A program made the position numbers and the translations under genes. The notes below the pieces were generated by a model. That model worked only from the letters and a program-made list of their open reading frames with translations. It ran no database searches and was not told the DNA's origin. From contig CAJTCS010000004.1 in assembly GCA_910574995.1 (NCBI GenBank), positions 1 to 64,000 of the forward strand: DNA of 64,000 nucleotides, written 5' to 3'. Positions 26,742 to 36,500 of the stretch are shown here, piece by piece; the stretch's first letter is position 1, and the number at the start of each line of letters is the position of its first letter. Origin of the DNA: Oscillospiraceae bacterium. Its GTDB lineage: Bacteria > Bacillota > Clostridia > Oscillospirales > Acutalibacteraceae.

Positions 26742-27798
26742 AGCTTTCCCCCCATCGGTTGTTGGGTTTGTAATGAAACAGATCCTTGGGCAGCACAATA
26801 TACCGGCCCTCTTGCACAGCAGTCAGCCCGGCCCAGGCGGGGTTCCCCGCAATCAACGAATCTAGATACGCCAAAGCCTTCCCTTCGTCCCCCATGGTGG
26901 TGACGAAAATGAAATCTGGATCGGCTTCAATCACTTCCTCCAGGCTCAGGTCCTCCAGCATGGAAGGATGGTCGTCGGCAATATTGTGGGCGTGCAGATC
27001 CTTGAGGATGGCCCCGGCCAGCTCATCGTCCGTTTTGGCCTTGATCCCTGTGGAGAACGCCCGCATCAGCAGTACGTCCGGCAGGCTGCTGCTGAGGGCG
27101 GCGGTCGTTTTGGCCTCGTAGATCTGCTCCCGGACCCGCACCACGTTTTTTTCGTACAGGTCGTCCCGGCCCGTCAGCCCGGTGAGCTCAAACATCATCG
27201 AATCATAGTCGTCAAAAGAATCTACCCGGAAACAGGCGCAGGCAAGCCCCGCGCTTTCCAGTACGTCTTTTATGGCCATCTGCCCGGCGATGTCCGGGTT
27301 CAGCAGCACCAGCTCCGGCTCTAGTGCGATGATGGCCTCAGCATTGGGCTCTTTCACGGTGCCCACCAGGGCCGTATCTTCCGGAAGGCCCAGTTCCCGC
27401 TCTTCCAAAGCGTCCTTTGTGACGCCGCAAAGCCCGCCCCCAGCCAAAAGCCAGGTCTCCGCATAAGAGCCGTACAGGGCCACTACCCGGGGGTTTTCCG
27501 GCATATCCGGGAAATCCGTGCCCAACGAATCGGTAAAAGCGCCGCGCTGCATGGGCACGGAGGAAGGGCTCCCGCTATCCGTGCCAGGGACCATATACAC
27601 CGCGCTGCCGTCCCGGTATTCCCACACGCCAGAGTCCGTTATGCTTTCCTCCAGCCCCCCGGCGGCGCTGGAGGGCTGGGCGCTTTCGGGGGCCGCGCTG
27701 GTTTCTCCAGGGCGGGATACGGGCTGCGCCTCCCTATCCCCGCAGGCAGCCAGCAGCAGGCAGGCAGCCAGCATGCAGGGCAACAACGTTTTGCGCAT
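26653..27798 (-). CDS. Iron-chelate-type ABC substrate-binding lipoprotein
   Basis: 381 residues. The signal peptide ends in a lipobox, LLAACGDRE, so the mature protein starts at Cys19 and is lipid-anchored. A low-complexity Ser/Ala/Pro linker follows to about residue 50. The rest is a class III binding protein with two lobes joined by a long helix; NPRVVALYGSYAETWLLAGG and KPNNRWGESYAYLGEALYP match the haem/siderophore-binding family. Its promoter is at 27834-27862. The ligand cannot be determined. Confidence 0.88.
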   Translation of the reverse strand: MRKTLLPCMLAACLLLAACGDREAQPVSRPGETSAAPESAQPSSAAGGLEESITDSGVWEYRDGSAVYMVPGTDSGSPSSVPMQRGAFTDSLGTDFPDMPENPRVVALYGSYAETWLLAGGGLCGVTKDALEERELGLPEDTALVGTVKEPNAEAIIALEPELVLLNPDIAGQMAIKDVLESAGLACACFRVDSFDDYDSMMFELTGLTGRDDLYEKNVVRVREQIYEAKTTAALSSSLPDVLLMRAFSTGIKAKTDDELAGAILKDLHAHNIADDHPSMLEDLSLEEVIEADPDFIFVTTMGDEGKALAYLDSLIAGNPAWAGLTAVQEGRYIVLPKDLFHYKPNNRWGESYAYLGEALYPALFENRQGQASAASAADAS

Positions 27799-27833
27799 TC
27801 AGATAAATCCTCCTTGCATTTGGGATGTCTATT

Positions 27834-27862
27834 ATTATATAGTGTATCCCCATTTTTTGCAA
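27834..27862 (-). promoter_or_regulatory. Promoter for the iron transporter operon
   Basis: Minus strand TTGCAA (27857-27862), 17-base spacer, TATAAT (27834-27839), 36 bases upstream of the lipoprotein start. I do not see a clear Fur box overlapping it. Confidence 0.75.
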
Positions 27863-27881
27863 GTATGAGAGGCCGCGGGGG

Positions 27882-28910
27882 CTACAGCCGCGTCAGCAGC
27901 CAGAGCAGCAGCACAAACCCTGCCACGCCGCCCACCACCCGGATGTGCCGCCTGCGGGTAAGGCGGATATACCCGGCAAACTCCCGCAGCAAGGCGTTGA
28001 GGGTGAAATACCACTTGGTCTTCGAGCCAAAGCCTACACAGCGCAGTCCCAGTTTTTTGGCAATAAGCAGCGCCCGGAAGACGTGGTACGCCGTGGTGAC
28101 CACCGCCACCCGGGGGGCCTTGCCCTCCATCAGCGCCCAGGAAAACCGCAGGTTCTCCTCCGTGTTGGCCGACCCCGTTTCCCGCAGCAGCCGCCCAGGC
28201 TCCGCGCCCTTCCCGATGGCATAGGCGGCCATGGCCTCGCCTTCCGGCAAGTCCTCCCCCGGCCCTTGCCCGCCAGACAGGATAAGCCTGGCCTGGGGGT
28301 TGTGCCCCAGCAGGGCCAGCCCCTTTTCAATACGCCCTGCCAGCAGCGGGGGTACCCGGTCCCCATCCACCCCCGCGCCCAGTACGACGATGTAGTCCAG
28401 GCGCCGGCCCTTCCGCAGGTGCAGCAGATTCAGCAAGGCGGACAAGGCGTACATAGCCATCAGCGAGAGCATGTACACCGCCGAGAAGCTGACGATGATA
28501 TACAGCGCCGTCCCTAAAGAGCCCTTCTCCCACACGCCCACCACAGGCCAGACGAACAGGAAACCAAACCACAGCCCCGCGAACACCAGGGAGAGCAGGT
28601 TGCCGGGGCTGAGGCCCTCGTGCCGCACCACCCGCACCCCCTCTATCAGGAACAGGAGGAACAGCAGCAAAGGGAACGCCAGCACGAATAGGCCAGCCAC
28701 AACGGCCAGGGCCAGCAGGGCCCACAACAGGCCCTCGTGGGCTGCCAGCCATTGGGAATATGTGGCTGTTACCACCAGCAGCAGCGCCCCCAGGCTCAGC
28801 ATCATAAGGAAAAAGGAAACGCCGCTCCATAGGCTGCGGGGCTCGCGGAGCATGACCCCCGCGAACACCCCTAAAAACACCAGAAAAATACCAAAGCTGA
28901 CTTGCAGCAT
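27882..28910 (-). CDS. YdcF-like (DUF218) multi-pass membrane protein
   Basis: 342 residues from the ATG at 28910 (TGGAGG six bases upstream). Six or so hydrophobic helices fill residues 1-170, then the DUF218 domain: YIVVLGAGVDGDRVPPLL, ARLILSGGQGPGED, SANTEENLRFS and VVTTAYHVFRALL, and a final helix at the C-terminus. This is the longer, YdcF-with-membrane-domain form, and a distant relative of the gene at 7310-8080. Members are linked to envelope functions without a firm activity. Confidence 0.82.
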   Translation of the reverse strand: MLQVSFGIFLVFLGVFAGVMLREPRSLWSGVSFFLMMLSLGALLLVVTATYSQWLAAHEGLLWALLALAVVAGLFVLAFPLLLFLLFLIEGVRVVRHEGLSPGNLLSLVFAGLWFGFLFVWPVVGVWEKGSLGTALYIIVSFSAVYMLSLMAMYALSALLNLLHLRKGRRLDYIVVLGAGVDGDRVPPLLAGRIEKGLALLGHNPQARLILSGGQGPGEDLPEGEAMAAYAIGKGAEPGRLLRETGSANTEENLRFSWALMEGKAPRVAVVTTAYHVFRALLIAKKLGLRCVGFGSKTKWYFTLNALLREFAGYIRLTRRRHIRVVGGVAGFVLLLWLLTRL

Positions 28911-29039
28911 CCCATACCTCCATTTTTTAGAAATCTTATCCTCCCGACCGGGGCCAGGGGCTTTGCCCCTTTTTACCTCCCCCAAAAAAGGGGCGCCCCC
29001 TGCCCCATGGGCAAAAAGCGCCCCCGCTGGCCGGCAGGT

Positions 29040-30269
29040 TTAAATGGCCCAGTTCCCTTTACGGAAAATAGGCACAGCGTTGCCGTCCCGGGTATAGCCA
29101 GTGATATCCAGTTCCTTGCTGCCAATCATAAAATCCACGTGGATGACGGAATCGTTGATGCCTTTTTCCGCAATCTCCTCTTTGCTCATGTCCGCGAAGC
29201 CAGGGATGGTGTCGTTAAAGCCCATGCCCAGCGCCACATGGCAGGCGGCGTTCTCATCGAACAGGGTATTGTAGAACAAAATGCCCGAGTTGGAAATGGG
29301 GGAATCGTCTGGCACCAGGGCCAGCTCTCCCAGCATGCAGGCCCCTTCGTCCATGGCAATCATTTTTTCCAGCAGCTCTTGGCCCTGTTCCGCTTTGCAA
29401 GAGACGGCCTTGCCGTTTTCAAAGGTGATGGAGAACTGGTCGATCAGGTTGCCCTGGTAAGAAAGGGGCAGCGTGGCAACCAGGGTGCCCTCGCACCTGC
29501 CTTTCATGGGCGAGGTAAAGGCCTCTTCCGTGGGCATGTTGGGGTTGAAGAACGTCCCGTCGATGAGGGTCTCCCCGCCGCCGTTCCATTTGCCCCCGGG
29601 GATGAGCCAGCACTTGAAGTCGGTGCCGTTGGGGCTTTCATAATGCAGGTAATCGAAGTCATAAGCGGTAAGCTTTTCGCATTTCTCCATGATGGTGCGG
29701 TTGTGCCTGTCCCATTCGGCCTGGGGGTCGTTGTCCCCGGTGACGCGGACAGACTGCAGGATGGCCTCCCACAGCTTTTCCACAGCGGCGCTGGTGCGCT
29801 CGCCAGGGAAAACCTTTTTGGCCCATTTTTTAGAGGGCACAGCCACAATGGTCCATTGGTGCCTGTTCTCGATGGCGTCCCGGTAGGGCTTCAGCACTTT
29901 TCCACGGGCGGCGTTGATCTTCTGCATCTTGTCCACGTTCACGCCCCGCAGGCCGTCCGGGTCGGCCGAGGTGATGGAAATACGTACTGGCAGGTTGTCC
30001 ACAATATACTGCTGCTGGGCCTTTTCCCATTCCTCCACCCGGCTGCGCTGGGTGACGCTTTCGTGGCGGAACTGCAGCTTGTTGAAGTCCTGGTCTTGCC
30101 ACTGCATGTGCACCCACTTGGCCCCTGCCCGGTAGGCTTCTTCCGCCACCATCTCGGCGAACTCGTGCTGCTCTACCTGGGCAAAAATCACGCAGCCCTG
30201 GCCCTTCTGGATGTTCACGCCCGTTTTAACTACCAGCTGCGCGTATTTACGCATGACCGTCTTTTTCAT
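29040..30269 (-). CDS. M29 family metal-dependent aminopeptidase (AmpS-like)
   Basis: 409 residues, normal for family M29. The start at 30269 has GGAAGGGAG upstream. Residues fitting the two-metal site lie in the C-terminal half: ALVPDDSPISNSG, LFDENAACHVALG, and SVIHVDFMIGS, which matches the HxDxMIG motif. The enzyme trims N-terminal residues from peptides in the cytoplasm. It stands as a single minus-strand gene between purE and the YdcF gene. Confidence 0.92.
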   Translation of the reverse strand: MKKTVMRKYAQLVVKTGVNIQKGQGCVIFAQVEQHEFAEMVAEEAYRAGAKWVHMQWQDQDFNKLQFRHESVTQRSRVEEWEKAQQQYIVDNLPVRISITSADPDGLRGVNVDKMQKINAARGKVLKPYRDAIENRHQWTIVAVPSKKWAKKVFPGERTSAAVEKLWEAILQSVRVTGDNDPQAEWDRHNRTIMEKCEKLTAYDFDYLHYESPNGTDFKCWLIPGGKWNGGGETLIDGTFFNPNMPTEEAFTSPMKGRCEGTLVATLPLSYQGNLIDQFSITFENGKAVSCKAEQGQELLEKMIAMDEGACMLGELALVPDDSPISNSGILFYNTLFDENAACHVALGMGFNDTIPGFADMSKEEIAEKGINDSVIHVDFMIGSKELDITGYTRDGNAVPIFRKGNWAI

Positions 30270-30333
30270 ATGCTTTCTCCCTTCCGCCGGGGCCCTGCCC
30301 CAGGCTTTCACAATTCTATGTGTAAACGCCCCT

Positions 30334-30834
30334 CTATAGGGCGGCCGCCCGTTCTTGGACGGCCTGGTTTTTCTTGCCCACCCCCAGCTCCATGTCCTGT
30401 TTCATTTGGCGCAGCCGCGCTGCCAGCCCCTCGTCTGACAAGGCCAATATCTGCGCGGCCAAGATAGCGGCGTTCTCCGCGCCGTCGATAGCCACTGTGG
30501 CCACCGGGATGCCCGTAGGCATCTGCACCGTGGAGAGCAGGGCGTCTAAGCCGTCCAGCGTAGAGGACTTTACCGGGACGCCGATGACCGGCAAAATGGT
30601 GTGGGCCGCCAACACCCCCGCCAGGTGGGCCGCCTTGCCCGCGGCGGCGATGATGGCCCCATAGCCTTCGGCCTGGGCTGTCGAGGCAAATTCCGAAGCC
30701 GCCGCGGGGGTGCGGTGGGCCGACATGACAAATACCTTTGCCTCCAGGCCGAAAGCCTTCAGGCGCTTGACGCAGGGCTCTAAAACCGGGAAATCGCTGT
30801 CGCTGCCCATAATTACCGCAACTTTTTTACACAT
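30334..30834 (-). CDS. purE: N5-carboxyaminoimidazole ribonucleotide mutase
   Basis: 166 residues, class I Pur[25 protein letters not shown] and [17 protein letters not shown] are the conserved catalytic and binding segments. It moves the carboxyl group of N5-CAIR to form CAIR in purine synthesis. Unusually it is not beside other pur genes; its upstream partner, 14 bases away, encodes a MIF-like tautomerase. ATG at 30834 was chosen for the GAAAGGA site. Confidence 0.95.
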   Translation of the reverse strand: MCKKVAVIMGSDSDFPVLEPCVKRLKAFGLEAKVFVMSAHRTPAAASEFASTAQAEGYGAIIAAAGKAAHLAGVLAAHTILPVIGVPVKSSTLDGLDALLSTVQMPTGIPVATVAIDGAENAAILAAQILALSDEGLAARLRQMKQDMELGVGKKNQAVQERAAAL

Positions 30835-30848
30835 ACCGCACCATCCTT

Positions 30849-31172
30849 TCAATTCCAGAACCAGTTGGGCACTTCTTCAAATTTCAGGTATACCCTCTCC
30901 AGGCCAAGCTCCCGTTCCACAAAGGGGATCACTTCGCCGCTGAACCGCTTGCATGCCTCGGGCGTGGCCGTGCCGTAGAGCATCACGTTCACCAGTGCCA
31001 TGGGGCCTTGCTCCCCGCCCAGCCACATCCGGCAGTTTCCCGTCACCTGTACCATCAGGCTGGCCTCGCTTTTGCCAGGCAGCAGGCTGATGGCCTTGCC
31101 CAGCTGGGTTTTCAATGTGTGCTCTTGCGCTTCGCTGATGGGCACGCTGGCCCGCACGTCAATAAAGGGCAT
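30849..31172 (-). CDS. MIF-like phenylpyruvate tautomerase family protein
   Basis: 107 residues. The start codon is followed directly by Pro (MPFIDVRAS), which after Met removal gives the catalytic N-terminal proline of the tautomerase superfamily. The length and the NVMLYGTATPE and C-terminal VPNWFWN segments match macrophage migration inhibitory factor relatives rather than the 60-residue 4-OT type. Lys33, a catalytic residue of MIF, is near LPGKSE. There is no signal peptide. It is cotranscribed with purE from the promoter at 31236-31264. The physiological substrate is unknown. Confidence 0.8.
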   Translation of the reverse strand: MPFIDVRASVPISEAQEHTLKTQLGKAISLLPGKSEASLMVQVTGNCRMWLGGEQGPMALVNVMLYGTATPEACKRFSGEVIPFVERELGLERVYLKFEEVPNWFWN

Positions 31173-31235
31173 TCTCTCCATCCTCTCTCTGGCCGGCGGC
31201 AGGCCTGCCCGCCGCCAAAAGCCGGTATGGGACAT

Positions 31236-31264
31236 AGTATACACCAGCCGGGGGAAAAACGCAA
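31236..31264 (-). promoter_or_regulatory. Promoter for the MIF-purE operon
   Basis: Minus strand TTGCGT (31259-31264), 17-base spacer, TATACT (31236-31241). Confidence 0.7.
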
Positions 31265-31308
31265 CCGCAATTCGGGCAGGGCGCTTTTTGTAAAATCTGC
31301 CAGGCCTC

Positions 31309-31336
31309 TTGTGTTTTTCCTGGATTATGGTAAAAT
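31309..31336 (+). promoter_or_regulatory. Promoter for the TIM-barrel isomerase gene
   Basis: TTGTGT (31309-31314), 16-base spacer, TAAAAT (31331-31336), about 90 bases before the start codon and back to back with the MIF promoter. Confidence 0.5.
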
Positions 31337-31425
31337 GGAGGCAGCTTACAGCTTTCCCGGCCAGCCCAGAAGAGGGCGGCGGGAGGCCCAAAACCATCTT
31401 TTTTGATAGAAAAGAGGCCAAGCGC

Positions 31426-32283
31426 ATGGAAAAGATCCGTATCGGAAGCATCGTGCCAGGCGGCAAGGTAGAGGAATTCTTGCCGGTATTCCTGGGGTAT
31501 GGGTATGAATGCATCTCGTTCAACTTCCACATGGTATTCCCAGAGAAAGACCTGGCAGCCTTTGCCGAAAAGGTGCAGGCAGCCGCCGGGGACGCGCCCT
31601 TGGAGGTGTCCTCCATCGGGTATTACTGCAACCCCCTGGAAAACGAAGAGCAGCTGCATACCCTGGAACATTTCATCGACAATGCCAAGCTGTTCCACAC
31701 AGACCTGGTGACCACCTTTGCCGGAGCCCTGGAGGGCCGCCCGGTGGAAGAGGCCATGCCCCGGTTCCGGGAGGTTTATGGGGAGCTGGCCCGGCGCGCC
31801 GAACACAACGGCGTACGCCTGGCCATAGAAAACTGCCCCATGGGCGGCACCTGGCAAAGGGCCACCTGCAATATCGGCTTCAACCCCAAGGCGTGGGACA
31901 TGATGTTCAACCAGGTGGACAGCCCCGCCCTGGGCCTGGAGTGGGAGCCCGCCCACCAGATGGTACAGCTGATCGACCCCATCCCCCAGCTGGAGCAGTG
32001 GATACGGAAAGTATACCACCTTCACGGCAAAGACGCTACCATCGACTGGAACCGGGTGAAGAAGACCGGCGTGTTCGGCGCGGAAGAATTTGCCCTGCCC
32101 CGGACGCCGGGCTATGGGGACACAGACTGGCGGGACGTGTTCCACGTGCTGTACATGCAGGGCTTCCGTGGGGACCTGGTCGTAGAGGGATTCCATGACC
32201 CTGTTTTCCAAGGGGACCTGGAACTGGCCGGGCAGCGCCACGCGCTGGATTACCTGAAATGGTGCCGGGGCATCCCGGGCTAA
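31426..32283 (+). CDS. Sugar phosphate isomerase/epimerase family (xylose-isomerase-like TIM barrel)
   Basis: 285 residues. The fold is indicated by alternating strands with metal-ligand candidates RLAIENCPMGG (Glu), GLEWEPAH (Glu/His), VYHLHGKDATID (His/Asp) and DLVVEGFHDP (Glu), the typical AP-endonuclease-2/xylose-isomerase set. No signal peptide. ATG at 31426 has AAAGAGG upstream. It is a single gene ended by a strong hairpin at 32302. Substrate unknown; no sugar-transport genes are beside it. Confidence 0.85.
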   Translation: MEKIRIGSIVPGGKVEEFLPVFLGYGYECISFNFHMVFPEKDLAAFAEKVQAAAGDAPLEVSSIGYYCNPLENEEQLHTLEHFIDNAKLFHTDLVTTFAGALEGRPVEEAMPRFREVYGELARRAEHNGVRLAIENCPMGGTWQRATCNIGFNPKAWDMMFNQVDSPALGLEWEPAHQMVQLIDPIPQLEQWIRKVYHLHGKDATIDWNRVKKTGVFGAEEFALPRTPGYGDTDWRDVFHVLYMQGFRGDLVVEGFHDPVFQGDLELAGQRHALDYLKWCRGIPG

Positions 32284-32301
32284 ACTGCTATTAAATGTAA
32301 A

Positions 32302-32340
32302 TATGCCCCGGCAGCGTGTGGGAACGGCTGCCGGGGCATA
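32302..32340. terminator. Hairpin terminator between convergent genes
   Basis: Perfect 14-bp stem TATGCCCCGGCAGC / GCTGCCGGGGCATA. The T tract is weak on both sides, but the position between two convergent genes suggests a shared terminator. Confidence 0.65.
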
Positions 32341-32365
32341 TTACATAAAAATGAAAGGGATGAAA

Positions 32366-33235
32366 CTACTGGACCTCTATAAGCTCGTAGTCCTTCGTGC
32401 CGAAGCCCAGCTGGGCGGCGGCCTCGATGGTCAGGGTGCCGTTGCGGCTCTCGATGCGCTCTAACAGGTGGGCCTGGCCCGGGTCGTCCTTGGCGGCATA
32501 CACCAGGTCTATGCAGGCCTGGTCGATAGCCACCGGGTCCAGGGAGGCCAAAATGCCGATGTCCCGCATGCAGGGGTCTTCGGCAACGGCGCAGCAGTCG
32601 CAATCCACCGACATATTCTTCATAACGTTGATATAGGCGGCGCTGCCCTGGAAGAAGTCCGTCACGGAAGAGGCCGCGTCCGCCATGGAACGCAGGAAGG
32701 AGTCGTGGTCCGCCGTCCAGATCTCATCCGGGTTGCCCGCGCCGTGTATATAAGCCTTGCCAAAGGAAGAAGCGACGCCGATGGAGAGCTGCTTGATAGC
32801 CCCGCCGTAGCCGCCCATGGGATGGCCCTTGAAGTGGGAAAGCACCAGCAACGACTGGTAGTCCCGCAGGTTTTTCCCCACATAGTTTTTCTGGATCTGC
32901 TTGCCCCCAGGGATGGGCAACTCCAGGTCGGGGCCCTCGGCGTCCAACAAGTCAAAGTCGAAGTACTCGTCCCAGCCGTGAAGGCTGATGGCTTTCCGGT
33001 GCTTTTCCGTGGTGTTGCGCTCCCCGTCATAGGCTGTGTTGCACTCGGTGACGGTGCCGCCCACGAAATCCACCACCGGCTTCCAGAAATCGGGCCGGAG
33101 GAAATTTTGGTTGCCCACCTCCCCCGAGTGCACCTTGATGGCCGTTTTGCCGGGCAGCTCCTTCCCCAGAAGCTTGAAAAGCTCCAGCACCTTTTCCGGC
33201 GTGATCGTTCTAGAGAAATAGACCTTTGCGCTCAT
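32366..33235 (-). CDS. DUF362 domain protein
   Basis: 289 residues covering one DUF362 domain. It has AIKVHSGEVGNQNFLRP, VLSHFKGHPMGGYGGAIKQL and a Cys cluster DCDCCAVAEDPCMRDIG where longer relatives bind or border iron-sulphur clusters; the usual ferredoxin domain is absent. The function is not established; some relatives are redox-related. It has its own promoter and is read convergently with the TIM-barrel gene. Confidence 0.85.
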   Translation of the reverse strand: MSAKVYFSRTITPEKVLELFKLLGKELPGKTAIKVHSGEVGNQNFLRPDFWKPVVDFVGGTVTECNTAYDGERNTTEKHRKAISLHGWDEYFDFDLLDAEGPDLELPIPGGKQIQKNYVGKNLRDYQSLLVLSHFKGHPMGGYGGAIKQLSIGVASSFGKAYIHGAGNPDEIWTADHDSFLRSMADAASSVTDFFQGSAAYINVMKNMSVDCDCCAVAEDPCMRDIGILASLDPVAIDQACIDLVYAAKDDPGQAHLLERIESRNGTLTIEAAAQLGFGTKDYELIEVQ

Positions 33236-33310
33236 GTCCTGTCACGTTCCTTTCCCTGTAGGGGCCTCTCCCCCGGCGCATCCGCCAGGCACGGGCCCGC
33301 TTTTGCCATT

Positions 33311-33339
33311 ATTGTAGCATCTGCCCAGGCAAAACGCAA
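33311..33339 (-). promoter_or_regulatory. Promoter for the DUF362 gene
   Basis: Minus strand TTGCGT (33334-33339), 17-base spacer, TACAAT (33311-33316), 76 bases upstream of the start codon. Confidence 0.65.
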
Positions 33340-33449
33340 GGGGATTGGGGAAGAATTCACACAGGGCGGCATTATGTGTGGAAAGCCTTTGTGGTTTCTG
33401 TTTCCCTTCTCTGGCCGCGCCCCCGTTTATACATTTTTGGAAAACACCC

Positions 33450-33479
33450 TTGCCTTTTCCTATGAGAATTTGCTATAAT
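33450..33479 (+). promoter_or_regulatory. Promoter for the surface metallopeptidase operon
   Basis: TTGCCT (33450-33455), 18-base spacer, TATAAT (33474-33479), about 110 bases before the M60 gene. It should serve both this gene and the SLH gene. Confidence 0.65.
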
Positions 33480-33588
33480 ATCCCATGCAACCCTGTATCA
33501 CGCCGCGGCCCCCGGCCGGTTGGCGTTTACCATAATCGATTTACATAAAAACCGTGCATACGCACCGACGAAAGGAAGTTTGCCTGTT

Positions 33589-36500
33589 ATGAACATACGA
33601 AACCGTATCCTTTCCGGGCTGCTGGCCTTGGCTTTGCTGCTGCCCATGGGGCTTCCGGCCTTGGCAGCGGACGCCGGCGCCCCGGAAGAGGGCTTTGGCG
33701 CCCCGCAGGCTGTTGGCCAGCTGCAGGCTACCCTGCGGCTGGACCTGGCCCAAAGCCAGGCAGCCCTGGAGAGCCGTAACGTCCAGGCTACCCTTCTACA
33801 AGGGGAAGAGACCCTGGGCCAGGCTGGCCTGTGGGACAGCTCTACCCAAAGCCTGGGGGCGTACCCGGCCTCTGTCCAGCTGAAAAACGCCGACGGGGGG
33901 GACGATACTATCGGATGGCCCAAATTTGTCACCCTGACCGTAGGGGACCTGCCCCAGGGGGACTATACCCTGCGCTTTACCGGCCTGGGGTACAAGGCCT
34001 TTTCCTATGACGTCCCTTTGCAGACCCATTCCCAGCATTTGATACTGGGCAACGGCGGCGCTGCCTTTACCCTGGGCGACCTGAACGGCGACGGCCAGGT
34101 GGACACCGCCGACCGGGATGTGCTGGCCGGGAAGCTGGGCGGCGCAGACCCCCTTTGCGACCTGGACGGCGACGGGGAGGTTGGCCTGGCAGACCTGGTA
34201 TCCCTGATGAAGAACCTGGACGTCCAAGGGGAAGCAGAGCTGATGAGCACCACCCTGCTGGCGCCCCCCGTAGAGCTGGAAGGCCTGACAGAGGGCGGCG
34301 CACAGGTGGCGGAGGGCGACCTGCGGGATCTTTTTGCTGACAACGGCCAGGGCGTTACCTTGCGGGCCGAAGGCAGCGTGCTGGACCTGCCTATTGGCTT
34401 TACCGAGCCGGTGGAGATGGCCCAGATCCAGATTGCGGCCCCGGAAAACGGCGGCATGGACACCGGCGCGGTCCTGGTGGAATATGAAGACGGGCACACG
34501 GAATCGCTGCCATTTGACGCGGTATTGCCCGAAGGGGTGTACGCCATCGGCAAGACCGAGGGCGTGCGCACCATCACCCTGGACCTGGGCCGGCGGGTGC
34601 CTGTGAAAAAGATCACCGTCTCGGTGGAAAAGACGGAGGACGGCTACGTCTCGGTAGACACCATCCAGTTCCTGAAGGATATCGTGCCGGAAAACCCCGT
34701 CGCGCCCAACCGGATGGTGAACGGCCTGCACGCCACAGCCGGGAGCGAATCGGCCACACTGAAATGGAAAGAACTGCCCAATGTCACCGGCTACCGGGTG
34801 GACTATTGGCCAGACGGGGAGGAATCCAACAAAAGAAGCCTGCCCGTAAACGTGCCCTATGCCCAGGTAACCGGGCTGGAAAACCTGCAGAAGTACTGGT
34901 TCCAGGTTACCCCCACCGCCGAGGGCTGGGAAGGGGACGCCTGCCAGCCTGTGGACGCCACGCCCCAGCCCAGCAAAAGCCCCAATGCCCCGGACATGGT
35001 GAGCATTACCGAGCTGGACGGGGCCCTGGGCGTTTCTTGGAAGGCCAGCGAGGGCGCCACCTATTATGAGGTATACTATAAAGAGCAAAGCTCTTCTGGG
35101 GCCTATCAGCGGATTGGCGGGAGCCTGGCCGCCACCAGCACCACCATCACCAACCTGCGCAATGGCGTGGTATACCAGATCTACATCGTGGCAGGCAACG
35201 ACGTGGGCAAAAGCGGCCCCTCCCGCATAGCGGAAGGCACCCCCAAGGCGGTGGACTACGACCGGCCGGAGGGCCTGCCCACCTCCAGCCTGCTGAGCCC
35301 CAGCAAAATCAAAAGCATCCGTTTGGGCGCGCCCAACAACTATAAGCAAGACGATTATACGGAAGAAGCGCCCTTTAAACCGGAAAACATGATAGACGGG
35401 GACTACCGCACCCACTGGACCGCTTCGAATTGGTACGGCAACGAACACGTTATCACCACCTTTACCGAGCCTGTGGACCTGCAAAGCGTGATCTGGTCCC
35501 CCCGGCTGGACGGGAACTACCCCCAATGGCTGCGGGCCTACAGCATCCAGGTCTGGTATGAAGGGGAAGACCTTTCCCAGGCTGGGCACCTGCTGATGCC
35601 CGTGCCTGAGCGGGGCGGCTTCGACAGCAACGGCGGCTCTGGCGGCGGGGACGTGCACACCTGGCCCAACATCCCCAACCGGGGGTCTATCCCCACCACC
35701 AAGTTCGGCATACTCCCCTTCCCCCCCGCCCAAAATGTGGTACAGATCAGCGTGGCGGTGGAACAGGCAGACTATAACCTGGTCAGCTGTTCAGAGCTGA
35801 TGTTTATGGAGTATGATCCTGCCCACTGCCTGCCAGACGAGATTGCGGCCCTATTCACCGACGGGCTGTGCACCCAGCTGAAGCTGGGCGTGACCCAAGA
35901 GCGCATCGACGCCTTGCGGGAGCGGCTGAACAGCGACGAAAAATACTATTATGTAGACCTGAACACCCTGGCCGACGAGCTGAAGCTGGCAGAAGAGCTG
36001 CTATCGGGCGCCACCCCCTATGTGCGGGAAGAAGTACAATCCCGCAGCGGGGCCGCAGACGGCGCCAAATACAGCCAGGGGGGCAGCGACCTGCAGCCTT
36101 TGGGCGCGGCGGCCAAAGCCGGCCAAGAGGTGACCATATACGCCTCGGGCATCCCCGAGGGGGAGACCGTGACCGTGTATGCCAGCCAGTTCAACGCGGA
36201 AGCCTCCGCCTGGCGGGCCGAGGTGGGCACCCTGCAAAACGGCCGCAATACCCTTCTGGTACCCAAAATTGGCAGCCAGAATACGCCCCGGGGCGGCAGC
36301 CTGTATTTTACCTACAGCGGCACAAAACCCCAGGATATCCGGATGCATGTGCGCCGGGCCACCGCCATCCCCACGCTGGAGCTTTCGGGCTGGTATGGGA
36401 TGACAGAGGCGGCGCGCCGGAACGCCATTGAGGCTTACCTGACAGAGCTGGAAGCCTATGTGGCCCAGGCCGGCCTGACCGAGGCAAACAAAGCCACCGA

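Noticed and set aside
27834-27862. Fur box over the iron transporter promoter
   Set aside because: The AT-rich -10 region looked suggestive, but no inverted repeat matching a Fur site was found.
28902-30467. 521-codon plus-strand open frame across the aminopeptidase gene
   Set aside because: Antisense shadow of the M29 aminopeptidase; composition is unlike a real protein.
33796-35733. 645-codon minus-strand open frame inside the M60 gene
   Set aside because: Antisense to the dockerin/Fn3 part of the metallopeptidase; no motif, and the plus-strand product is clear.
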